Shown piece by piece: positions 43,967 through 52,458 of a stretch of 52,458 bases of DNA (positions are counted from its first letter, which is position 1; each line of letters opens with the position of its first letter). The notes beneath the pieces are model-generated. The model was given only the letters and a program-made list of their open reading frames with translations, searched no databases and had not been told where the DNA came from. A program made the position numbers and the translations under genes. This DNA is from Pelagibius sp. (GTDB lineage: Bacteria; Pseudomonadota; Alphaproteobacteria; Kiloniellales; Kiloniellaceae), in assembly GCF_028289705.1 (NCBI RefSeq), contig NZ_JANQOI010000070.1, positions 1 through 52,458 on the forward strand, written 5' to 3'.

Positions 43967-44788
43967 CTAGTCGATCCGTGCCAACGCCTCTGTCATGGCC
44001 TCGCGGAAGTCGGGGCGACCAAATAGATCGTTGTGGCCCGCGCCCTTAATTGTGCGGTCCAGCACCAGAGAGGAGATCGCCCGCCGCACCGCGACGGTGC
44101 GACGCGGTGGCACGACGGTGTCACGTTCGGCGGTGATGAGGGCGGTCGGGGTAGCCAAGCCGCGCAGGGACTCGACGGTTGACATGTGATGGCGCAGCAG
44201 CCAACCCACCGGTACCCAAGGATAGTGATCGCGGGCAAGCGCCTCTAGGGAATCGAAGGGCGTCACCAAGATCAGGCCCGCAAGGGGACGCTGGGCTGCG
44301 AGCTCTGCCGCGATGCTGGCGCCGATACTGATCCCCACGGCGACGACACGCTCCGCGCCGACAGCCTCCAGCACATGGTCATAGACCACAGGCGTATCGG
44401 CGAGAAGGGCGGCGGCGCTCGGGCTGCCGCTACTGGGCTCGTATCCGCGATAGTGGAAGGTAACCACCTCGGCCTCGGGAAACAGCTGGTGAAGAAACAC
44501 CGCGAGGCTGCCTGCGTTCCAAGCGTTGCCGCCGAAGCCGAGAACCACCAGCCGCTCCCTCGATCGCTCACGGGCGGGCGGCAGGTGAACGCCCCGGAGG
44601 CTCTCGCCATTGGGCGTCGCGACCTCAAGGCGGATGGTGGATGCCGGCATGGGCGGCTCGGAACCCGACACCATGTAGGTCGGGAAAAGCAGTTGGGTCT
44701 GCAGTGCGAACATCAAAGCGACGGTGGCGACGTAGGCCACGGCGAGGATGCGGGCCAGCTTGAAGAGCCACTTACCGGTATCTCGCAT
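43967..44788 (-). CDS. Alpha/beta hydrolase with N-terminal membrane anchor
   Basis: This 273-residue protein has an N-terminal transmembrane helix (WLFKLARILAVAYVATVALMFAL) followed by an alpha/beta-hydrolase domain. It shows the oxyanion region VVLGFGGNAWNAG, YRGYEPSSGSPSA, the nucleophile elbow VAVGISIGASIAAEL (Ser near 154), LVTPFDSLEAL, the acid in ALITAERDTVVPP and the catalytic His in IKGAGHNDLFG. It resembles BEM46/YhfP-like peptidase-type hydrolases anchored to the inner membrane. GGAGAG 6 bases upstream favours ATG 44788 over 44794. The substrate is unknown. Confidence 0.82.
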   Translation of the reverse strand: MRDTGKWLFKLARILAVAYVATVALMFALQTQLLFPTYMVSGSEPPMPASTIRLEVATPNGESLRGVHLPPARERSRERLVVLGFGGNAWNAGSLAVFLHQLFPEAEVVTFHYRGYEPSSGSPSAAALLADTPVVYDHVLEAVGAERVVAVGISIGASIAAELAAQRPLAGLILVTPFDSLEALARDHYPWVPVGWLLRHHMSTVESLRGLATPTALITAERDTVVPPRRTVAVRRAISSLVLDRTIKGAGHNDLFGRPDFREAMTEALARID

Positions 44789-44907
44789 AATCATCTCTCC
44801 GGCGCGGCGGGATCTTGGCCCAAGCCTGAGTCCTTCCCGCCGATCCGCACCTCAGATCGGACACCAGCCATTGAAAGCCGTTGGTCTCAGACTGATCCAC
44901 AAGGAAC

Positions 44908-46170
44908 CTACTCCGCCGCTGCCATTGCCGATTCAGGCGTGGGGAGCTTTCTCGGCAGGATCGTCACAGCAGCGAGAATGACCAGGGCTGCGGCGGCAAG
45001 GATACGGAACAGGGTATCGAATCCCCAGTTGTGATACACAAAGCCGATCAAGGGCAGGGTCGCGGCCAACACGGTGAAGCTGACGACATAGCGCACACCA
45101 TAGATGCGTGCCCGGTAGGGGCCTGAGGCGGTCTTGCCGATCATGAAGTCGTTGATCGGAATCTGCCCGAAGGCGCCGAGCATAAAGCCCAAGGCAACCA
45201 AAAGCGCGGGACCATCCGTGAGACCCGGCATGGCCGAGAAGAAAATCAGTTGAATGACCGCCACGGACATGAACACGCGGCGCGGCCCAAAGCGGTCGAG
45301 CATTGAGCCGACAATCAGTTGGGCGACCGAGGCCACGGCAAAGACGATGAAGGCCATGGAACCGATCATGGTCGCCATGTCACTGCTCCTTCCGGCTGCG
45401 AGACCATCGGCCCAAGCGGCCATGTCAGCGGCAAGTCCTTGAAGCCGTTCCTCGAAGATCTTCGGTAACGCGAAGGTCGTCGACTGAAAGATGATCGAGG
45501 AGACCGCCGTCGTCAGAAAGACGATCGCGGAAACACGGACCAGCAGTCGCTTGTACTCGGGCGATGGCGCAGGCGCCGCTGCGGAGGCCTCTGTCTTGGA
45601 GGCTTTTCGTTCAGCGCCAATACCTTCCCAGCGAAGCAACATATAGGCGATGCCAACGGCAATGGAGAAGAAGCCGGGCAGGATGAAAGCCATGCGCCAT
45701 CCGGCATGGTCGATGAGGTAGCCGGTGATCAGGGCGGCGGCGGCGACCCCCAGGTTTCCCCAAACGCCGTTTGCGGCGATCCGCATCCCTGTATCGCGCC
45801 ACTTGGTGGTGACGATGGCCAGCCCGACGGGATGATAGATGGCCGCGAACACGCCGATGGCGAAAAGCCCGATACCGATTTGCAGCGGGGTCTGCGCGAA
45901 GCCGGTGGCGGTGGAAACCAACCCGATGCCGATGAAAAAGACACACATCATCCCGTCGCGGCTCCACTTGTCGGCAAGCCAGCCCGCCGGCAGGGCGAAA
46001 GCGCCGAAGGCGAAAAACCCAGGCGTCGCATAGGCCAGCAACTCTGCGTAGGAAACGCCCCATTCCCTGTAGAGCACCAGCGCGGCCACGGTGGCGAAAA
46101 TCAAGGTGAAGAGGTGATCCATGAAGTGGCCGATGTTCAGAAGCAAGAAGTACAGACGGTCGCGGTTCAT
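44908..46170 (-). CDS. MFS transporter
   Basis: This 420-residue major facilitator protein has twelve predicted helices in two halves and a central cytoplasmic loop (about 185-210, ERKASKTEASAAAPAPSPEYKRL). The MFS loop 2-3 motif appears as GWLADKWSRDGMM and the second half has GSMLDRFGPRRVF. A long acidic loop between helices 7 and 8 (about 235-260) is slightly unusual. The substrate is not recognisable. The alpha/beta hydrolase is 119 bases downstream on the same strand and may be co-expressed. Confidence 0.87.
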   Translation of the reverse strand: MNRDRLYFLLLNIGHFMDHLFTLIFATVAALVLYREWGVSYAELLAYATPGFFAFGAFALPAGWLADKWSRDGMMCVFFIGIGLVSTATGFAQTPLQIGIGLFAIGVFAAIYHPVGLAIVTTKWRDTGMRIAANGVWGNLGVAAAALITGYLIDHAGWRMAFILPGFFSIAVGIAYMLLRWEGIGAERKASKTEASAAAPAPSPEYKRLLVRVSAIVFLTTAVSSIIFQSTTFALPKIFEERLQGLAADMAAWADGLAAGRSSDMATMIGSMAFIVFAVASVAQLIVGSMLDRFGPRRVFMSVAVIQLIFFSAMPGLTDGPALLVALGFMLGAFGQIPINDFMIGKTASGPYRARIYGVRYVVSFTVLAATLPLIGFVYHNWGFDTLFRILAAAALVILAAVTILPRKLPTPESAMAAAE

Positions 46171-46468
46171 GGTCTTGGTCTTCCGTCACCACCGGGCTGA
46201 GTGACCTACAGTCTACAGTTGGCAGATTTCCGCCGTCCTGCCATATTTCATCGAGATTCTGCCAAGACTGTCGAGGCGTTGGTATGGCGAAGCACTCAAC
46301 ACGCAGCACCGATCCAGACGACTACCAGCACCTGAAACAGGCCACCGATACCCGCTCACGGCACATCTGCGACAAGGGCGGCCGGCAGGTGGATGTCCGG
46401 ACTTCTGCGGAAAGCGATCGTCCGCTATCCGTTGTTCATGAGTGCGCGCCCCAACCGCCAATCAGCCG
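46171..46468. other. Intergenic region between MFS transporter and C45-type enzyme genes
   Basis: About 300 bases upstream of the MFS gene hold no credible gene. A tandem CTGTAGA/CTGTAGG repeat (minus strand, about 46208-46221) lies some 40 bases before the MFS start and might be regulatory. The rest shows nothing I can name. Confidence 0.35.
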
Positions 46469-48676
46469 CTATTCCACCGTCACGAAGTTGGGGCCGGGCA
46501 GGGACACGGCGCCGGCGCCCTGGTCCTTGATCTCCTCGAGGAGGTCGAGCCAGTCGTCGAGATCGAAGTGGGCGGTGCCGTCGCCGAAGTAGTCCGTTTG
46601 GAGGGCGGCGAAGAGGCTGCGTGCTTCCTCCAGCCGCGCGTCGCGCCCCTCCCAGGCCGTGTTGCCGGTGCGCAGGTCCTCGGTCGCCGAGGACAGCAGG
46701 GCGACCAGGGCCGCCTCATAGGGGTGCATCAGCGGCATCGCCTTGGGGTTGGCCACCGGCCAGTCGGCGGCGATGGCCGGGGCGTCGGTCTGCCAAGCCC
46801 AGATCGCGCGCAGCAGCCGCCAGTCGGCCTCCGCTGCCGCGTAGTTGCCGAGTTCGTGATTGAAGCGGGCGCGCATGTAGTGATAGGGCACCTCGACGAT
46901 GCGGTCGTCGGCCGCCAGCTCGATGGCCGAGCCCAGCAGGTGGACCGCCCGCTCCTGGCCCGCCCGCACCTCGGCGTCGGTGAGCCGGCGGCGCAGCAGC
47001 GCGCCGTTTTCGTCGCGCGGGCGTGACACCGCCAGGCGCGCCCAGAGATAGCGCACCAGGGACTCCTCCCAGTTCTTGCGGCCGTCCTCGGCGTAGTGGG
47101 CGACGCGTTTCACCGGTTCCGGCGCGACGGGATTGAGCTCGAAGCCCTCCCAGTCCACCTGAAAGCCGGCATAGCCGCTGTGCGGGCTCGGCTGGCGGTC
47201 GCCGGTGGTCATCCAGACCTCGTCGCGGTAGAAGCGGCGCTTCGGGTCTGCCAGGACGATGCTGCCGAGCTGGCTGTAGACCTTGCGCGGCACGCGCCCG
47301 TAGGAACGCTCGGCCGCCAGGGGCGAAACCTCACCGTCGATGCCCTTGCGGATCTTCTCGAGAGCGCCGTCGTGGCTGGACGACAGCCAGTCGATGGCCC
47401 AGTCCAGGTCGATCCGCCGCTCGGGCGCGTCGGCCTTCAGGGCCGCCGTCACGGCATCGTAGCGGGCGTGGGTCTCCAGCCACTTACCGAAGCTGGGGGT
47501 GAAGTGCTGGTCGTCCTCGTCGAACAGCCGCTCGGCCATATCGGCGTGCAGGAAGTGGTTGGTCTGCGGGATCGCCTCGTTGGCGTATTTGCTCACGCGA
47601 ACGCGCTCGCCGTTCACCTCGATGCGCGCAGACTGGCCGGTCTTGGCATCGGAGACGCAGATGGTCCAGGCGGCGAAGTGCCGGCTGTCCTTCACCAGGT
47701 CGACCGCCTCGTCGACGTTGGCCGCCTCGCGCAAGACCCTTTGCTGAACGAAAGGACAGATGTCGCCGGTGTCGAAGAGGAAGCCACTCTGGATCTGGGT
47801 GGTGGACATCTGGTGCAGGGCGACGGCCAGCCCCGCGTCGTTGAGGCCGCTGATGCCGCCGGGATAGATCAGCCCGGCGGTGCCGAAAGCGGCGTACTTG
47901 TGCCGGCCCTGCTGCCCCTCGGTCTCGTCGATCAAGGAAAGCACCGGCGCCTTGTTCCAGTGATAAAGATCGGCATCCAGGTTGCGGGCGTGCAGGTGGC
48001 GGCCGTCTTTGGTGAAGGCGCCGGGCACGACGAAACCGGTGCAGGCGAAGTCGATGCGGTTGTTGGGCCCGCTGAGCGCTACCAGGGCGGCGCCGAGATC
48101 CTGCTGCTTTGCCTCCTCGGTCGTCGCCTCTTGCAGGTAAGCCTTGGCCTCGTCATCGAACAGCGAGGGTATGACCAGCGGCAGAATCTTTGGCGCCCGC
48201 GCCAGCCGCACACCGGGAAGCTGGAAGATCCGCGACAGGCCGTCGATGACGTTGCCCACCTCGATGGCGATGATGGCATCGCGGACCTCCAGGTCCGTGA
48301 AGGCGGGTCCGTCGATGCCATCGCGGTAGCCCTGGGAGAGGCCGTCAACAGCCTCCCGGAACTCGCGACTGGAGTTGCGCAGAACGCGGTCGCTGTAGCA
48401 GCGGTAAAGCGCGCTGGCGACGTGGCTGAGGGTGTCGCTTTCCAGGTTCACCGCGCGGGCGATGGTCGAGATGATCTCCGGAAAGGCGCCGTCGTGAATC
48501 TCCTGCGCCAAGAGGCGGGCGTGATCGTAGGCGATGTCGGGGAAGCGGCCGCGCTGTTTGAGCACAAGGAAGGTCTGGCCCTTGAGGGTGAGCCGGCGCA
48601 GGCTGCTGTCGGCCCGGCCCGCCCCCGGCGGCAGGGTTTCCGGTGCCTTGTCCAGGCCCTCGATCACGTCGCTCAT
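46469..48676 (-). CDS. C45-type acyl-CoA:6-APA acyltransferase-like / N-terminal-nucleophile hydrolase
   Basis: From ATG 48676 (AAGGG ribosome site) this is 735 residues; the open frame to 48766 adds an unnatural start. The nucleophile segment RIDFACTGFVVPG (C212-T213), the block DGRHLHARNLDADLYHW and GGISGLNDAGLAVALHQM match peptidase C45 / isopenicillin-N acyltransferase-like proteins. These self-cleave before the Cys and hydrolyse or transfer acyl-amide bonds. A pro-region of ~210 residues and a long C-terminal part (with a possible helical-repeat section, 560-700) make it much longer than fungal AAT. The substrate is unknown. Confidence 0.75.
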   Translation of the reverse strand: MSDVIEGLDKAPETLPPGAGRADSSLRRLTLKGQTFLVLKQRGRFPDIAYDHARLLAQEIHDGAFPEIISTIARAVNLESDTLSHVASALYRCYSDRVLRNSSREFREAVDGLSQGYRDGIDGPAFTDLEVRDAIIAIEVGNVIDGLSRIFQLPGVRLARAPKILPLVIPSLFDDEAKAYLQEATTEEAKQQDLGAALVALSGPNNRIDFACTGFVVPGAFTKDGRHLHARNLDADLYHWNKAPVLSLIDETEGQQGRHKYAAFGTAGLIYPGGISGLNDAGLAVALHQMSTTQIQSGFLFDTGDICPFVQQRVLREAANVDEAVDLVKDSRHFAAWTICVSDAKTGQSARIEVNGERVRVSKYANEAIPQTNHFLHADMAERLFDEDDQHFTPSFGKWLETHARYDAVTAALKADAPERRIDLDWAIDWLSSSHDGALEKIRKGIDGEVSPLAAERSYGRVPRKVYSQLGSIVLADPKRRFYRDEVWMTTGDRQPSPHSGYAGFQVDWEGFELNPVAPEPVKRVAHYAEDGRKNWEESLVRYLWARLAVSRPRDENGALLRRRLTDAEVRAGQERAVHLLGSAIELAADDRIVEVPYHYMRARFNHELGNYAAAEADWRLLRAIWAWQTDAPAIAADWPVANPKAMPLMHPYEAALVALLSSATEDLRTGNTAWEGRDARLEEARSLFAALQTDYFGDGTAHFDLDDWLDLLEEIKDQGAGAVSLPGPNFVTVE

Positions 48677-48850
48677 TGCCCTTCCCTTCCCCAGTTCCTG
48701 CGGCCCAAGGCCGTTGCCTTGCGGCAGCTTAGGGTCTCCCCGGCCCGCCGCTGTGAGAGAACTCACAAGGACCCGACGGGTCTCAACCTAGTCCGAAACG
48801 CCAAGCGGGGACAAAGGGCAAAGAGCGGCTCTCATCGCGGGCACTGTCTT

Positions 48851-50119
<1,269 letters not shown>

Positions 50120-50184
50120 TCAATGAGGCGTGGCCGTCCTTGGGGCCAACTCGGCATCAAGACCGCAAACCCGCAGAGGATTCT

Positions 50185-50427
50185 ATGACCCACACCCCCC
50201 ACGAGCTCGCCGACGAATTCCCCGAATCCGCCGAGGCGATCCACCGCCTGAAGATGGAATCGGCCCACTTCGCCCGCCTGGCGGATCAGTATCATACGGT
50301 CAACCGGGAGATTCACCGCATCGAGAGCGAGGTCGAGGCCGCCTCGGACATGCGCACCGAGGACCTGAAGAAGGAACGCCTGCTGCTGAAGGACGAGATC
50401 GCCGCGATGTTGCAGACGGGCTCCTAA
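50185..50427 (+). CDS. YdcH/DUF465-family small coiled-coil protein
   Basis: This 80-residue protein begins MTHTPHELADEFPESAEAIHRLK, has the heptad-rich FARLADQYHTVNREIHRIES and ends LKKERLLLKDEIAAML, the DUF465 pattern. GAGGA is 4-5 bases before ATG 50185, which decides against the longer frame from 50110. Such proteins are abundant small cytosolic proteins of unknown role. It stands between pobA and the convergent binding-protein gene. Confidence 0.87.
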   Translation: MTHTPHELADEFPESAEAIHRLKMESAHFARLADQYHTVNREIHRIESEVEAASDMRTEDLKKERLLLKDEIAAMLQTGS

Positions 50428-50433
50428 GCGGGT

Positions 50434-52020
50434 TCAGTTCACCGTGACCCAGCGCAGGATGAAGAAGTTGTCGGCGCGCTGGGTGACCTCGATGTTCTGC
50501 TTCATGCCCCAGACCAGCGGCTGCACGTAAAGCGGCACGTAGGCCACTTCCTGCTGCAGACGGCCGTGGACTTCGTCCAGCATCTGCTGGCGGGCGGAGG
50601 GGTCGATCTCACGCTGGATTTTCGGCAGCAGGTCGTCGACCTGGCTGTCGGAGAAGCCGCCGAAGTTCCAGCTTCCCAGCTTCTTCTCCTTGTTCGGCGT
50701 GGCCAGCAGGAAGCGGATGGGATGTTCGGCATCGAAGGTGCCCGGCGACCAGCCGAGCATGTACATGTCGAACTGCCCGGCCCGCAGCTCCGGCCAGTAC
50801 TGGCGCACCGGCATGGTGTTCAGCTTCACCGTGAGGCCGACCTTGGCCAGCATGGCGGCGACCGCCGTGCAGATGCTGGCGTCGTTGATGTAGCGATCGT
50901 TGGGGCAGGCGAGGCCGAAGCTGAAGCCGTCGGGGTAGCCGGCCGCGGCCAGCTGCGCCCTGCTCGCCGCCGGATCGAAGGCTTCGCGCGCCGCCAGCCC
51001 GGGGCTGTAGCCGCGCATCGCCGGGCTGACCAGCAGGCTCGCCGGGGCGGCGTTGCCGCGCATCACCTTCTTGATCAGGGTCTCCACGTCGATTGCCTGA
51101 TAGACCGCCTTGCGCACCCGCGGGTCCTGGAAGGGATTGGCATCGCCGGTCTCGTCGGAGAACTTCAGCGCCGCCGCCTGGTGGGCGAAGCCCAGCATGA
51201 TCACCCGCGCCTCGATGCCCTGCATGACCTTGACGCCGGGGGCGCCTTCCAGCCGCGGCACGTCCTGCAGCGGTACCGGGTTGATGAAGTCGACCTCGCC
51301 GGAAATGAGGGCCGCCACCGCCGTTGCCTGCTGGGTGATCGGCGTGAAGACCGCGCGGGTGACGTTGTGCTCCACCGCGCCCCACCAGCCGGCATAGGGC
51401 TCCAGCACCGTGCGCACCCCCGGGGAGCGCTCGGCCACCCGGAAGGCGCCGGTGCCGTTGGCGTTCAGGGTGGCGAAGGTCTCGGCCTGGGTCGAGGTGC
51501 GGGCGGTGCCGTTGGCCTCCGACCAGTCCTTGTCCATGATCATGAAGTTGGCGATGGAGTCCGGGAAGATCGGGTTGGGCGCCTTGGTCAGGAAGTCGAC
51601 GGTGAAGCCGTCCACCATGCGGACCTCGCGCACCGGCGCGAACCAGGAGCGGACATCGGCCTCCTCGGCGCTCGCGCGCTCATAGGAAAACAGCACGTCC
51701 TCGGCGGTGAAGGCCGAACCGTCGTGAAAGGTGACGCCGCGGCGCAGGTGAAAGCGCCAGCCGTCGTCGCCCAGCGGCTCCCAGCGCTCGGCCAGCGCCC
51801 CTTCGATCTTCATGTCCCGGCCCCGGCGCACCAGCCCTTCGTAGACGTTGTTCAAGAACCCGAGAACCGGGGCTGAGTTGACGGCATGGGGATCGAGGGT
51901 CTGCGGATCGGTGGTGGAGGCCCAGCGGAACTCCTTGGCCCCGAGCGGGGCGCCCTGCCAGGGCGCCAGAAGAAGCGCGAGTGCGGCCGCCGCCGCTAGT
52001 CTGGTGGCTCTTGGATACAT
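50434..52020 (-). CDS. Peptide/nickel-type ABC transporter substrate-binding protein
   Basis: This 528-residue family-5 solute-binding protein starts at ATG 52020, which lies behind GGAG; the frame is open to 52068. A signal peptide (RATRLAAAAALALLLAPWQG then APLGAKE) precedes FRWASTTDPQTLDPHAVNSA, ALAERWEPLGDDGWRFHLRRGVTFHDGSAFTAEDV and FQDPRVRKAVYQAIDVETLI, all family hallmarks. It would deliver oligopeptides or similar solutes to Dpp/Opp-type permeases, which are not in the window unless they lie beyond it; as it is the 5'-most gene read here, none follow it directly. The ligand is unknown. Confidence 0.9.
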   Translation of the reverse strand: MYPRATRLAAAAALALLLAPWQGAPLGAKEFRWASTTDPQTLDPHAVNSAPVLGFLNNVYEGLVRRGRDMKIEGALAERWEPLGDDGWRFHLRRGVTFHDGSAFTAEDVLFSYERASAEEADVRSWFAPVREVRMVDGFTVDFLTKAPNPIFPDSIANFMIMDKDWSEANGTARTSTQAETFATLNANGTGAFRVAERSPGVRTVLEPYAGWWGAVEHNVTRAVFTPITQQATAVAALISGEVDFINPVPLQDVPRLEGAPGVKVMQGIEARVIMLGFAHQAAALKFSDETGDANPFQDPRVRKAVYQAIDVETLIKKVMRGNAAPASLLVSPAMRGYSPGLAAREAFDPAASRAQLAAAGYPDGFSFGLACPNDRYINDASICTAVAAMLAKVGLTVKLNTMPVRQYWPELRAGQFDMYMLGWSPGTFDAEHPIRFLLATPNKEKKLGSWNFGGFSDSQVDDLLPKIQREIDPSARQQMLDEVHGRLQQEVAYVPLYVQPLVWGMKQNIEVTQRADNFFILRWVTVN

Positions 52021-52458
52021 CACTCCGTCTCCTTTCGGCTCCCTTCGGCGCTTGGCCCCCCGGCACATGCCCAGGGCGAAAGTCTAAGCCCGGGCCTCCC
52101 GCCGGTTCAACCACCTGGCAGATCGGGACAGACCCGGGGCCGCGGCCGTGTTTCAGCGGGTGAAACAGAAGAAATCATTCTCCGGCTTCGGCGAAACGAA
52201 CCGGACATGACGGCCCCCTATCTCGTCTGTCTTGGCGCTGCCGCCTCGCCAGTGAAGGTCCCGCGCCAATCCGATTTCTTCAAAGGAGCTTGTCATGTTT
52301 AGCCCGCATTCCTCACCCCCTCCACGGTCTGCGTCGTGTTCAGGCGTCCGCACCGCCAGGAGCGGTCCGAAAAGCGTAGCGGGGACTACGGTTGAGGGGC
52401 GCGACGTAGCGGACGGGCGCCTGTGCGCGACCCTTCGGGCGGTCTGGTGCCGCCGGCA
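52021..52458. other. Terminal non-coding stretch (no convincing gene)
   Basis: The last ~440 bases lie upstream of the binding-protein gene. A plus-strand frame opens at ATG 52295 behind an AAAGGAG ribosome site and runs to the window edge (at least 54 codons, MFSPHSSPPPRSASCSGVRT...), but its composition is not protein-like and I recognise nothing. A minus-strand frame at 52153-52293 is equally unsupported. The truth may need sequence beyond the edge. Confidence 0.3.

Noticed and set aside
52153-52293. Small minus-strand gene (47 codons, MTSSFEEIGLARDL...)
   Set aside because: No ribosome site and no family resemblance; codon use is weaker than in neighbouring genes.

Overview
The window looks like chromosomal DNA of a GC-rich alphaproteobacterium. 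The basis is uniformly GC-rich coding, many 4-bp ATGA/GTGA gene overlaps, and a sphingolipid gene set arranged as in Caulobacter; the order Rhodospirillales is a guess. I saw no tRNA, rRNA or CRISPR array, and the only trace of a mobile element is a short transposase remnant.

Layout. (1) 1-2569: sugar genes, namely a truncated FGGY carbohydrate kinase diverging from a cupin-type glucose-6-phosphate isomerase and a shikimate-dehydrogenase-like protein. (2) 2566-7604, minus strand: a complete group 3b-type NAD(P)-linked [NiFe] hydrogenase operon (beta, a cyclic-nucleotide-binding-domain protein, gamma, delta/small, alpha/large, maturation protease). (3) 7810-18375: cell-surface glycan genes, namely a TylF-type methyltransferase, an ABC exporter, an acyltransferase-3/SGNH O-acyltransferase, a 2OG-Fe(II) oxygenase, an FkbM methyltransferase, a glycosyltransferase-methyltransferase fusion, a KdtA-like/GT42-sialyltransferase-like fusion and an ELM1-family protein.

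(4) 18537-35254 is the centrepiece: what appears to be a complete locus for anionic sphingolipids. It contains serine palmitoyltransferase (spt), a dedicated acyl carrier protein (acpR), a ceramide-reductase-type SDR (cerR), a fatty-acyl-AMP/ACP ligase (aasR) and a GNAT-type bacterial ceramide synthase candidate. It also contains a ceramide-kinase-type lipid kinase, a CDP-alcohol phosphotransferase, a Tam41-like cytidylyltransferase, two further nucleotidyltransferases, a metallophosphoesterase, a membrane fatty acid hydroxylase, a phosphoglycerate mutase and an LptF/LptG permease pair. The likely flow is: fatty acid loaded on AcpR by AasR; condensation with serine by Spt; N-acylation by the GNAT protein; reduction by CerR; phosphorylation and head-group addition by the kinase/cytidylyltransferase/phosphotransferase trio; and possibly export through the LptFG pair.

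(5) 35851-43855: a sugar ABC importer (binding protein, two permeases, ATPase) with a Gfo/Idh/MocA dehydrogenase, a divergent LacI-type repressor with two recognisable operators, and a DUF1479 protein. (6) 43879-52458: a transposase remnant, an alpha/beta hydrolase, an MFS transporter, a C45-type acyltransferase/peptidase, 4-hydroxybenzoate 3-monooxygenase (pobA), a YdcH-like small protein and a peptide/opine-type ABC binding protein. The last ~400 bases show no convincing gene.

Functions are inferred from motifs and gene order read by eye; no database search was run.
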